DNA from: Melampsora larici-populina 98AG31
Lineage: Eukaryota > Basidiomycota > Pucciniomycetes > Pucciniales > Melampsoraceae
DNA: 64,000 nucleotides
Assembly (NCBI RefSeq): GCF_000204055.1
Contig: NW_006768774.1
Span: 450,612-514,611, forward strand
Reading direction: 5' to 3'
Shown here: positions 23,652 through 35,386 of the stretch, in pieces
How positions within the stretch are numbered: position 1 is the stretch's first letter
Layout of the letters: each line of letters starts with the position of its first letter
Notes under the pieces: model-generated
What the model was told of the DNA's origin: nothing
Seen by the model: the letters and a program-made list of their open reading frames with translations, nothing else
Database searches by the model: none
Made by a program: the position numbers and the translations under genes

Positions 23652-23889
23652 TGTGACAGTGAGAATACAAGAGATAGGAACATCCCAGTGTTAAGATACT
23701 ATCTTGTGTATTGGTCAAAGATCATTAAGAATAAGGAACTTGAGGTCTGGGAGAAGTGGTTGGATAGTTTGTTAGATAGTTGGTTGGTTAGCGATTGGCC
23801 AAGCCAGTGTAGAATGCAAGGCAAGAGGTTAGATGTACAAAGGGATGAAGTACGGTTGAACATCAATCAAGGGGTATTGGAATTCTGGT

Positions 23890-24960
23890 AACTGCTATAA
23901 CTCTTATTGTGTTTTGTTTCTCCCACTTGCTCTGATTCCTCTCTTTGTTGAAAAGAATCAGTAAGTCATTTTTCATCTTTGTTTCATTTTAACTTGTGCT
24001 CAGTCTTTATTTTAACTAATTGTTTCAATCTGTTCTTACTCATCACACAAGATAATCTTATTTTTGTTTGCTCATCTTACTCATCCTCACATGTGTCCTT
24101 GATGTTATTCGAGCTTGCAGGTACAAATCTTTTTTTCCTAGTTCTCAAGTTTCTCTAGAGTTTCTCTGACTGTGTGTTATTTCTCTTTATCTATTTTTGA
24201 TTTTGTCTGGTTAGGTCTGTTCTTGTTTCTCGTCAAGGACTAGCAGTGAAGCTTTAGTCTGACAGAAACCTGTGCCCTCAGGTGTGTCAAAAAGATTGAT
24301 GGTCTTAACAAAGGAACAACTTAAGACTTAGTTCCATGATACAGTTTTGCGGAGAGAGGGAGAACCCATAACCGTAGGCAAAGTTTTCACATAGTGAATT
24401 TGGAGTTGCATAAGCAAACCAAATTCCTCACTCTCTCAACACATCACCAAAACTTCATCCATTCTCAAGGTGGAAATAACTGAGTATTTCAATTTATTTC
24501 AACCTAAGTTTTAAAATTCCACCCACCCACCCAGCTGGGCAAGAGATACACAGGCGTCAGCAGCGATTATACCGTGACGCAAAGCCTGCCAACCCCACGC
24601 CCGGGCTCCCCCAAACACACCTCAACCTCAGCAGAAAATAAAGCCAAGTTTGAGGAGAGTTGTATTGTAAATAATAAACTTAGTAATACAATTCAAGTAA
24701 CAAAGTTTAAACCAAAAGATAAGAATTTGGTAAGATGAACTAAAACCTCTCTTACATATCCCTTACCCGAGAAGTAAGGAACTGTGAGAATGGAATCAAT
24801 GATCTTTTTTTTGTTTGTTCATCTTACTCATCCTCACGTGTGTCCTCGTTGTTATTCAAGCTCACAGGTCTGTTCTTGTTTCTTGTCAAAGACTAGCAGT
24901 GAAGCTTTAGTCTGACAGAAACCTGTGCCCTCAGGATTTTGTTTCTTTACTATAGTTTTG
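23890..24960 (+). repeat. Retroelement leader-like region with duplicated module
   Basis: A module of about 170 bp occurs twice: near 24050-24281 with a 94-bp GT...AG insert (24121-24214), and near 24797-24935 without it. Both end with AGCAGTGAAGCTTTAGTCTG and CCTGTGCCCTCAGG. Between them lies a C-rich segment and polypurine-poor filler. No gag or pol frame was found, so this is probably a leader or LTR remnant. Confidence 0.45.
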
Positions 24961-25921
24961 CTTCTGAAAGTTTTTCCCAGTTGTAACTGGTGATTTGAGA
25001 ACAAGGACGTCTTAACTTTATACCCAGTTGGGTTACCCAATGTTAGAAAGATGTTAGAGAAAATTTGTCACCATGTGGGTGACAGCCCAAATGCCAATGG
25101 AGATCTGTGGGTGCCAGCAGCCGCTGGTGACCCAATCATTATCAATGGGCTTGCTGGATGCAGGTTTTGATGGTCATAAGTTGGACATGAGTGAGATGAA
25201 AGTCTTTGTCATTATCTTTAACAAGAGTCTTGATGTGGGTAATGTCAGAATGGATTGAAGAGGCAGAAACATTGGCTTTGCCTTTGATGTGCAAGACCTT
25301 TTAATGCCACCGGAACCCTTTGTTAGGGTCTCCAATGAAAATCATGATAATACAGATGATGTTGCGGCTGTCAGCTGAGGTGGTCTTGGCATACTTGTCA
25401 AGACCTTGAGAGTTGTATCATCGTTTCCAAACCCGTTGGAGGTGTTCCCAGACGGACAATTGGTGGGCCTGTGTCTTTTTTGAACCAAAGTTGATGAATG
25501 TGTCTGTCAAACTCCATGCCTTGGCATCTGGCATACATATATTGTTAGCAGAAGCTTTCTCCCATCCCCTTGCGGGGTTTTTGCTGTCTTCTGTTACCTT
25601 TACCTGTTTGAACGGCTTGGTAGTATATTCAGACTACCAAATGAAACAAATTGTCAGTAAGAAGAAACCAAAGATGATGAGGCAATTGACTGACCAGGTG
25701 AAATGACTGCTAGAAACCGTTCCTGTATGCTAGAGTTTGACCGGATGATAAAGAGGAAGTCTAGAGTTTGAGACATTTGCTGAAAAGTCTTGTGAATCAG
25801 ACAGACTATTTGAGATTGGTGTTCAGCAAGCCTGCCAAAGGTCCAGAGAAGGTATATGGTCAGTAAGATGTGGCCAGAGGGCAAGAGGAACAGAACTCAC
25901 CTAATACAGATTGGCAGGTGT
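24961..25921 (-). pseudogene. Decayed transposon protein
   Basis: The minus strand from about 25630 to 25260 reads protein-like segments such as NICMPDAKAWSLTDTFINFG and AHQLSVWEHLQRVW, broken by stops. Further segments (HSDITHIKTLVKDNDKDFH) continue to about 25100. I do not recognise the family; repeats on both sides and multiple stops point to mobile-element debris. Confidence 0.3.
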
Positions 25922-26487
25922 ACACCACCAACATTTTTGCCTCGCATACACGTATGCCCGTACAAAACGCTTTGAAACCGGCAATGATTTATTGCATTTT
26001 TCCAAGGCGCGAGAATAAAAATGCAAATTTATATCGCTTGATGATCCAGCAATGAAACACATCTTGCGATGTTATATCGCATGTGTGAAAGCGATGAAGT
26101 TGCTCAGCGACTTTAAATCACATGGCAAGCTCAGTGATTTAATCACATATGCGACTTAACATCGCTCAGGTGACTGACCGACACAAACCTCAAGCGATTA
26201 AATCCTTCAAATCACATTGAAGTCGAGCGATGAAAGGTTCCAATCGCTTTGATGACATCCGAGTGAATCCCTTCAATCGCTTGGATGACATGCGAGTGAA
26301 TCATTTCAATCGCATCAAATCATTCAATACAAATGTACAATCGCCATGTTGGCAAGTGATCCAAATGGTATTGTGATAAGTTTCTTTTTTCGATTGAGAT
26401 ATGTGGTTTGAAGTAAGGTTGGAAGTTGAACGCCTCATTGATCATCAACTTCAAAGTAATCACACTGTCACTCATGAGTCATACATA
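25922..26487 (-). mobile_element. 566-bp repeat saturated with GCGATT, copy 1 (element B)
   Basis: Same length as, and inverted relative to, 40418-40983, with five differences counted by eye. The interior is packed with GCGAT/ATCGC in both directions. No ORF. The ends (ACACCACCAAC and CATACATA) are not inverted copies of each other and no target duplication is visible, so the superfamily is unknown; solo LTR or Helitron-like non-autonomous element are options. Confidence 0.7.
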
Positions 26488-29200
26488 GTCTGGAATAGCG
26501 GTTGGATCAGAACTTGACCGTGGATGGATAATCTGACCCAGCAATTACGGTACGGGTCAATGACGCGGCATCTCATGGTGACCGGTGCGGCGCAGCTGAT
26601 GATTGAAATGACGAGGATTGGCTGATGTAATCGAAACAAGCCTGTTTACTTACCAGTTTGACCGTTTCTCTTGACCTCCAACAGTGGGAGTCAAGAGTCA
26701 AAAGGCTGATCATCCTATTGCATTATTTGATTGCCAAAGCCAATTTTAGCATGTTTTGACCAATTGGCACCTTGACTGCTGGTTGATCTCATATTTTCTT
26801 GGTCAATGGAATTCAGCTCTGAAAGATATGATAGAAATTCTTGTAAATAAAGACCTTGTATATATTGTTGAACCAAGAAATTGGGCAAAACTGAGACACT
26901 CAAAGATGTGCATTCAGGTTAAGTTATCAGGCTTGTATAGTATTTTCAATTTCAAGGATACGTAATTCCAGTGTAATTTTGGATGATTAGATAGTGGGTT
27001 GACTTGAGAATGTCAACAAAGCAAAGACCCAAACTGAACTGTCAAGATTTTGAACATAAAAATACCTTGAAGTTCAGAGTTAACTGATCAGGTTCATTTG
27101 ATCCATGAAGCAAATATTCTACTGTACAAATTTAGGTGGCAATATCAACTTAAAAGATTTCCTCCTCATAGAATGTGAAGTGGGTATTGTGACAAATGAT
27201 GAAATTAGACTTTTGGCCATTCCTGATGTTAAGGTAACTGGTCAACTGATTGCATTACTCAGATTGATTTGATTTGAAAAGCATTCAAAACTCAATTCAA
27301 GAACTGGAGCCAAGGATATTGTGAGCTGTGAAAAGCCAAACTGTTCTATAAATCCACTGACATTGAATTGCTCTACAAGAGGCAACATAATGATGTCAGA
27401 AATCAATGTAGGTGAGTAATGAATATACAAATTGATTTATGACTTAATGTTGATCTAGCTTACCTGAGTCCCTCCTCAGACTTTGTGTGTCCTCTGGAGC
27501 TTGCAAATACATCTCAATAAACCAGCCCAAGCTTTTATATTTCAACATGTTCATCAGAAGTCAACCCCAGGTGTGTTTCATTTGATTCCTTGATCATTTT
27601 CATTGGATGTAAAGACCAATTCAAGTTTACCAGGTTGATCAATAACTAAATCTTGACTTCTATACTGATCTAAATTGGAGATGTCCAAACTGCTATATAG
27701 CTTTAGAAATTCATTGAAATAGAATTGGTTTGCAAAAAAAGGTTCATTTATAAGATTTCAGATTGTTCCATTAAAACAATCAACACTGACCTATGGTTCC
27801 TGGGGTGCTTCTGAGGATACTTCCAGCCATGTTTACTTCAATTCAAGTTCTTTGACTCTAGCTTCATCTGGTGTTATTTTTGCACATTTGACTCCTGCCA
27901 GAGGTTTCAAGATACCTTCTGTTGCTCACATTTTGACTTGGTCATCTGTTTTGTCTTGATTTTTGATTGATAATTCATAATACTCAATTGGTAAATTTAT
28001 ACATAGTTTGATGCAAATAAGTAAAGAAGTCAGATTTGGCAATTCTGGGTTTGATAATAAAAAACCCTTTTGACAAAAAAAGCCGGATCAAGAGATCATT
28101 GAACCTGTTGATTTTGTTTTTTGCCAGGAGATAAAGAAAGTTTTTTGTATATTCAAGGAAAAAGAAGAAGAAACAAATATGTCTTATCAGCATTGATTTC
28201 CACCAGCTTATTCTGGATAAAACCAATCTAACATAATGAAATTGTTCTTTGAATAATCCATTATTATTAGCTTGACATTTTATTTTTGTTCTTGTGAATA
28301 CATTTCAATTGATAATAGAATTTTGTAATTTGTTAATATGTCCCTTCTCTTTCATCAATCAATGAATAAAGTTACTTTTGAGATCAAAGGAGACCAGAAA
28401 GTGAATTAACTACTTATCATTTCAGATGCACCACAACCATAAAATTATGACCTACCAGAACCAATGTTCAAAGTAGAAACCTTACCTAACCTGTTATTTA
28501 CCTAAACTTTCTCCAATTCCATCTTTGTCAAGTATATTTCTTTTTAAATGTTTTCTAAAGAGTCTTAGAACATTACAGAATTGAACTTTGGGTTTTCATA
28601 CAACAAACTTACATCCTTAGTAGACATCAAAATTGACAATTCAATTTTACTTAAAATTCAAATTATTCCACCAATGGTTTGTTGGTTTTGATGATGGATT
28701 TCTCAAGTTTGAAGGTAAAGCTTTCAAAGTTTTGAATGTGAACTTTTTGGTTAGGATTGGAGACTCTATTGTGCCCCAATTTTTAATTCATATGAATTTG
28801 TACTGATTGATTTATTCTAAGCAAAAAAAAGCAAGAACATAATTAATACTTCCTTATAAACAATACAAAATACAGTTCATAAAGGATGAATGAACTCAAC
28901 CAATTCTTGTAAAATCTTTGGTACACCATCCAATATGAATTTGTTCAAATTCTCTGAACAAATCTGAACACAATCTAATTCTGAACAAACATCAAGTCCA
29001 TCATTACATTAATTTATCAAACTTGTATTTACTTCATTTTCATTCTTGGCTTCATTTGTCTTTAAACTTAAAAGTGATTTGATTAATTCTTTCCTTTCAA
29101 TTAAAGTTTCAGAGAAAAACAATTTTTGGATTCTAGATTGACATCTGGACTTAACTCTTCTTTGTCATCTATTTAAAAACAATTCTAAAAAAGAAGAAAG
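26488..29200. other. AT-rich region, no gene recognised
   Basis: Scattered short frames with intron-like joins, for example 27789-27962 on the plus strand reading TYGSWGASEDTSSHVYFNSS and SSGVIFAHLTPARGFKIPSV and then a stop. These could be exons of a decayed gene, but no family and no consistent gene model could be built. Confidence 0.25.
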
Positions 29201-29208
29201 AATATGAC

Positions 29209-29647
29209 AGGACCCTGGAGAGCACTGAGGGAACCAACCGATGAACGGATCATACCGGCCCCGGCCACACATTTTGTAAATTTCCCGTGAGTGAGGGCAA
29301 ATTGGGACAGCTTGCCATGTCACGGGAGATTGTTTGTAACATTTGCTATCGATTACATACACTTTCACCTATGTAGCACATGTAATTACAGAGATATCCG
29401 GTTGTAACACAAAGTCCGACCAGGTATGAATTATTCTCAAGACTCGGGGCAAAAAAACCTTAATTGCACTTTTGTGCGGCAACCAGTCACGCTGTGGCTT
29501 CCAGATGTACACCAGCAGATAGCCTGTGTCTTTGCGCATCTTTTGAGCATGTCACATGTAAGGGAATGTGAGATGTGGTTTCACAGGATCTTGGTATCCG
29601 AAAACCTCGTTTCATCGGTAGGTTCCCTCGGCGCTCTCCAGGGTCCT
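29209..29647. mobile_element. 439-bp terminal inverted repeat element with 8-bp duplication
   Basis: Inverted ends of about 38 bp beginning AGGACCCTGGAGAGC, with GAGGGAACC and CCGATGAA shared further in. The flanking 8-bp duplication AATATGAC is exact (29201-29208 and 29648-29655). The overlapping plus-strand ORF 29426-29761 crosses the element end and is not a real gene. The 8-bp duplication fits a hAT-type MITE. Confidence 0.82.
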
Positions 29648-29659
29648 AATATGACACCT

Positions 29660-30281
29660 CTCTTTCTCATTCAAAATCAATCAGAAAAAGCTTACCACAA
29701 CAGCAGTTGTATCAATCACAAAAATCCCACCTTTTCTTTTGTTACCTTGAACAATATCTAATATCTAATAAAGTATACAAAAAGCTTGAATATCAAGTTC
29801 AGTGAGCCTATCAAATGCTGTTAAGACAATTACCAAAACATTAGAAACTAAAACACTGATCCCTTCTTCCTCTATTGGGGTTTGAGCAAAACAAGTTAAA
29901 TTCTTCAAAGTTTTCGTGTATGTATTAAATCTTGTTCCCTATCCTATTATCATCAATTCTTGTTGGTTTCACTCTTCCTCTTCTTCCAAGCCTAAACCTT
30001 CAATTTTATTGCTGTCTTAGGCTGTGATTGATTGCCTTGACATTTCTCTCAATGCTAACAAGAAAGAAGGGTATTGCTAATGTGAATGCAGGATCCAACG
30101 CAGAGTTGTAAGCGATATTTGAATTGAATCGATACAATGAGCTCAAATCAAGATTGAAGTGAGGAATGTGATAAGTCAAATAATTAATAAGTCAAATAAT
30201 TACTAAGTCATTAAAACTTGATTGATCAATCTCCGAGTACATTGAAGATGTGATGAAGTTGAGGTAAAAGTAGAAGGTACT
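29660..30281. other. No gene recognised
   Basis: AT-rich DNA between the MITE and a host gene fragment; probably the 3' flank of that gene. Nothing specific seen. Confidence 0.3.
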
Positions 30282-30837
30282 TCAATCGATGGTATTTGAG
30301 CCCATTGAAGCTGGAGAAGATGAAGGTTTGATTGTGAATGAAGATCGAATTGGAAGAAATGGTTGATCCGATGATTTAGTGATTAAAGGAGTATCTTGAT
30401 TTTGAATAGTGTGACTTGGTTTTTGATGATAATGATTGGGTTCTTCATCAATTGTTTCATTCTTGATCATCATTCTTGATTGAGCTGTCATCGTGAATCA
30501 ATCAATAACCAATCTATTCAATCAATTGGTTTCTGATTGACTTCAATATCTAAGTTGGTGATGAAGTAAGTTTGGCTCAATGTTGATGGACATGTAAAAC
30601 TTAGTACTGAATCAAACATTGAAAGGAGAGAAGATAGCAAACTCACCAGAGCAAAATGCCTTTCCAAGCGAGGAGAGATGAAGTTGATTCAGCAAGATCA
30701 TTTGGAATTTCACTCAAAGCTAACTCAGAATTCAAGATCGATTGGTATTGTTGGAACGTTTGGATTGTGTTTTGTATGTAAAATCCATCTTGTTCTGATG
30801 TTGGTAAGATCCGTGATAGAAGGTAATGAGGCAGTAG
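30282..30837 (-). CDS. Host-like protein, 3' exons, unknown
   Basis: An exon at about 30837-30655 reads LLPHYLLSRILPTSEQDGFY, then NSELALSEIPNDLAESTSSL, and ends at a GTGAGT donor. The last exon (frame 30491-30282) reads KNETIDEEPNHYHQKPSHTI and then a Ser/Pro-rich tail with TGA. Single-copy-like composition with no internal stop inside either exon. Upstream exons were not located, so it may be truncated. Function unknown. Confidence 0.4.
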
Positions 30838-31443
30838 ACTTCATTTGATCTCTGGGCATCATCAATTGTGATTAAGGTAAAAACCTTCATTTTTGAGGAA
30901 ATTGGAGTTCAAAAGAACACCCTTTCAATCGCTTACGTCCAATGTGTCCGGTTGTACCTTGGATTTATTGAAAGGCAATTCATGACGTAATCCAAAATTT
31001 ACATAAGTTTTGGACATTGAGGCAAAGATGATAGGGTGCTAGGGAGGTTTTGTCAGGTTTTGTTCGAATTGATGGTTCTCCTTTAATGTTTATGATGATG
31101 ATGATGATGATACAGTCAAAAACCTGCGGCTGCCCACCTGTCCTCTATTGTTGATCAGCCAGGCAGATAGAAATACGCTACATATAGAAAATTGTATAAG
31201 CATGCTTATGCTTATACAAATCACTGGGTCAGAATTCTAGGTTTAGGTGTTTTGGCATTCTCATCACCCACCCATATACCATCTTGCTTAACCTATAATT
31301 CTATCGCATCAACCCAAATCACCTTACATCTACACTATTCAGACATTTGAATCACTCTGAGCTTTGTCTCTATGATCAACAAATCATTGAAATTGTCATT
31401 GTGCATGTTTAGACTCAGGAAAACTCGAAACTAAACCCTTTGA
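30838..31443. other. Flank with (ATG)n microsatellite
   Basis: A (GAT)n run lies at about 31088-31109. Otherwise no feature beyond AT-rich DNA. Confidence 0.35.
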
Positions 31444-31626
31444 CACTGTGAAAATAATGTATTTTTCCAAGGTGAAAAATGATTGACATTAATGCACAAA
31501 ATGATTAATAATGCAGAATTAATGCAGAAAAATGCAGAATTAATGCAGAATTAATGCATTTTTAATCATTTTGTGAAATAAATGTAATCATTTTTCACCT
31601 TGGAAAAATACATTATATTTGCAGTG
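31444..31626. mobile_element. 183-bp CACTA-type MITE
   Basis: Ends CACTG...CAGTG in inverted orientation, with a near-perfect terminal repeat of about 80 bp (a 29-bp core from AATGTATTTTTCC is perfect). The flanking 3-bp duplication is TGA (31441-31443 and 31627-31629). CACTA elements make 3-bp duplications and start CACT, so this is most likely a non-autonomous member. The loop is a TGCAGAATTAA tandem. A TA-flanked inner reading (31457-31613) is possible but fits the outer similarity less well. Confidence 0.75.
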
Positions 31627-31629
31627 TGA

Positions 31630-33412
31630 CAACATTTCATTTTTTAATTGTCTTCAATTTCAACACTATCATCAATTCACCACATTTCATTTTTCAATCC
31701 TCTTCAATCTGAACGTTATCATCAACAAATCCTTGGAAGAGTCATTGTGTAGGTTCTTATTCAGCATCATCATTACAAGTTAAAGGTCAACTATGAATTT
31801 GTTTATCCAACCATTGACTACTGTCACGTCACTATCCTACTGCATCTCGTCAACCTACTTCATCTTAATTTGTCAATCTCCTATAAACAAACGGCTTCCG
31901 TTCATCATTTTCCACTAATTCCTGACCCAGAAGGTCAAGGCCCCCCGTGTTGTAAACACCCTATACAAATTTATCCAATTTACCTCTCTGGTGTTCTTCA
32001 ACAATTGGCTGCCGTAAACCCATTTTGTGCCTCGTAACTGATCTTCAGATTGCCATCTTGCTATTATTCATTTATCATTTATAGAGGTCAACCAAGGAGA
32101 CACTATCATCAAATTGTAAAGACATTAGCAAATCTGCTGCCTCCAAAGTCTTACCCAATACCTCACATGAGAGATTAAGTAGTATTGAAAACACAATTCA
32201 TATGTATGTCTTGCTCAATCTACAAACGTAATACCTGATTGAAGTTGAATGCTAACAAAGCTTGAACGCGCGCTATCCCGGTCATCAAAACAGCCAACCT
32301 GATCCCTCAATACCTGTAGTTCTCTCGGCTAGCCAAAATTCACATCTTACCGCGCAAACTCCATCCCAACATAGTTGTCGCACCTCGGCCAGCGGTTCCC
32401 CGATGTTGCTGTTGAGCAAGCGGCTCCGTTCTGAAATTCAAGGAGATAAAACTGAAACCAACCTGTGAAAATGACCATTGCAAGGCTGTAACTTTGACTG
32501 GTCAAAACTCACAGGTAGCCACATAAAAAGTGAAGGTTTTGTTGAGTATTATTTGAATTTGAGATTTCCCTTTCATGTGACTTTAATATTAATATGATTT
32601 GTGGGTCCCTTAAATATGAAATGATGTACTTTTCCAACTTTTTCCAGGAGCAGTGGTTTGGATTACCTCATTTTCCGGTTTTTTACATTGATCAAGCGAT
32701 TCGAAGGCAAATCAACCAATCTGAACGTACCTTCAATCGATTTTTTCGATTTTCAAACGTCATCAAGTTGTTTTTGACCTCAATCTTAATGTTTCAATCC
32801 AAGTAAGTCTTTTATTCAGTTAGTTTAATATGTTAGCTCATTGTATAGAAGATACTAATAAACACTAAAAGGACTCAATTGTCTCTTTTTATGTTGCTTA
32901 TCTTGAATGGCATCCGATTGATCAACAGGCAAATCAACCAGATCATCGATTTTAGAACATTTATCGAGTTGCCTTTAGATTTTGAGCGAGGGGTTTCACT
33001 ACCAAAGTACAGGTCAACTTAATATAGTCATTGTTTCAATTACATTGCAAAAGATTAATAGAGTTAGTTTCTTATAATCTTTTACTTGAAATAGAGTTAG
33101 TTTCTTATAATCTTTTACTTGAAATCACATTGTATCAATCGATTTCAAGGCAAAAAGAAATCATTGGATTGTTTTCTTTTTCCTCCTAAGTGATGCTTCA
33201 ATCGAAAATTGATTTCCTAGCTCACACATGTAAGCTCTTTGAATCAGATTGCTACCTCGCCCTTCTACTTTTTCAAGCTTTCACAAGTTTGATGTTTGAG
33301 AAAACTGACTGCTTAAAACTTTTATTTTCTTCTGATTTGATTGGGCTCTTGATTGAATGCTCCGTTGAGATTGCTCAATTGTCACCGCAATAATCATTTG
33401 ATCAATCCACAT
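31630..33412. other. AT-rich region, no gene recognised
   Basis: Includes an ORF at 32262-32468 (68 aa, Ser-rich) in locally GC-richer sequence, and a short direct duplication at about 33060-33122 (AGAGTTAGTTTCTTATAATC twice). Nothing with a recognisable family. Confidence 0.3.
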
Positions 33413-35383
33413 CACTGCATCCACCACCTCCGGCGGTCTTGATGTCGAGAAGGGTAGAATGGTTGGAGTTTGGTGAGAGAAAGGCTGAGAAAGGTCTTTT
33501 CCAAAAAATCTTCTTCCGCTCATTAAAAACATCAGCAGCCCTCAGCAGCCCTAAGTAGCCTAAGCTATTTGGAAGCCTGTTCAGCTCCAAACTCATCACG
33601 ATTTGATTCTCACACTATTCCTTGTGAGTTTTGATTAATTTTAAACATACAACAAGTCATTGACATTTCTGTCCATACGGTGGGACCAAGTGCTCAACAA
33701 CGAACTTACAAATCAAGTGTTCAATTGCCACCATCTCGAAAACCTTGGTTTCAAGAGCTCAGTTTAAAGTGTTAGAAGATGGAGTCAATTTGCTCGCCAT
33801 CAATCACCAGACAAGGAATTAAATCAAAAAATGAAGAATTAAATAAGATTAGATCATTTAAAGTCTTAAAAAACAAGGGAGAATCAACCATTGGAAAAAG
33901 TATATGGTCATTACCACCAAAAGATTCATGAAGCATTTTGATGTTTGTCAGTTCTTGTGATTTTTACTTCTTTATCAATATCATTTGCTCACAATTTGGG
34001 AACTCTAGCTCCAGGATTCATAATGGAAAAACTTGTCATTGTATAAGTTCTCAAAAACTGATGGGGCATATTTGCTTTCAAATTTATTTGTAATAAGGTC
34101 TCCAGGGATACATTGCAGCTCCACACTCAGCCCCTTTGTCAAGCAAGTCATACATTTAATGAAGGGTCAAGCTCTTCAATGAGAAATGTGAGCTGATGAA
34201 GTCAAAACCTTTGAGGATCATATAGTGATTGAGCCAAGGCTTTTGGTGCAAGTCATGATGATATTTCCATAGCATTAGATGACCTTCAATTTCATCATTG
34301 TGTCGAACTCAGCAAGTTTGATTCAAATCAAACGATTTTTGCTTCATTCCTCCTGATGGAGAATTTGAGTTGATGGGGTAAGACAAGCGTCCCCTTTTAA
34401 TATTTGCTTAACCAATACTGAACCAATATTTCATGACTCTTTGGTGGATTGATAGATATTGATCTACTACTAATGTACAATTAACATTTAGAGTCAAGGA
34501 TCAATGAGTTTGTGGTTGTATATATAGTTCCCCTTGAGACTTGATCACCTGATGACTGATCAAATCTGAATGAAGATTGTCATGACTGATCAATTCTTGA
34601 TTGAAATGGTCAGACTTGATGTTTGTAATAGATTAGAATCAAGTGACTGGGAAAATATACAAGTCAGAAACCCCTGGCTGGGGTCTGTTCTGATTGTATT
34701 CAATTCATGGACTTCCTTTGAAGAGGCAAATTACAATTATATTCAGAGGCCCATATGGTTATGCAGTTGCATTATTCACACAACCATGATTAGAGTAAGA
34801 CCACAAAAAGGCAGTTGAACAGATAAACATGAAAAGAAAGAAAAATGCCAATGAGGTAGGATAAAGGTGTACAGCTACAAGAAAGGAAATACAATTACAT
34901 AACAAAACATCAAAAAAGTAAGTTTGGGTTTTCATGAATCATAACTATATATAAAGTTGTTTTTACTTGATTTGATTTTTTGACTTGGTTCAATTCTTTG
35001 ACTTGATTTTGGTTAATTAAACTTATTGGTTTACGTAGTTTTTCAATTGATTAGATTTAATGAAGGATTTTTAGGTGATGGTGATGGATCAAGTGGATGA
35101 ACTTGAACTTGAGTTCATGTGTTGATCAAAAGGGTTGGATTATACATAGTAGAATGAAATAAAGGAAATATATTTATGTAAAACAAAGGGAGTCAGAAGG
35201 TCTGAGGAATATCTTGAGGCTCAATCCCTTCTGATCAGTCAATCATGAATCTCTTAATCTTTGCTGACTCCTGAGTGGCACACTCAGTAGTGGAACCAAC
35301 TCAAAGTACGGTTGAAAAAAGTCGGAGCAAATCAAGACATTCTACCCCTCTTGATGTCAAGAACGGAGGTGGTGGATGCAGTG
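33413..35383. mobile_element. 1971-bp CACTA-type non-autonomous element
   Basis: Inverted ends of about 48 bp begin CACTGCATCCACCACCTCCG and continue to a TCTTGATGTC-like and GGGTAGAATG block on both sides. The flanking 3-bp duplication is CAT (33410-33412 and 35384-35386). The interior has no transposase and no conserved frame. The transposase could be supplied by relatives of the CACTA gene at 60-62 kb. Confidence 0.78.
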
Positions 35384-35386
35384 CAT

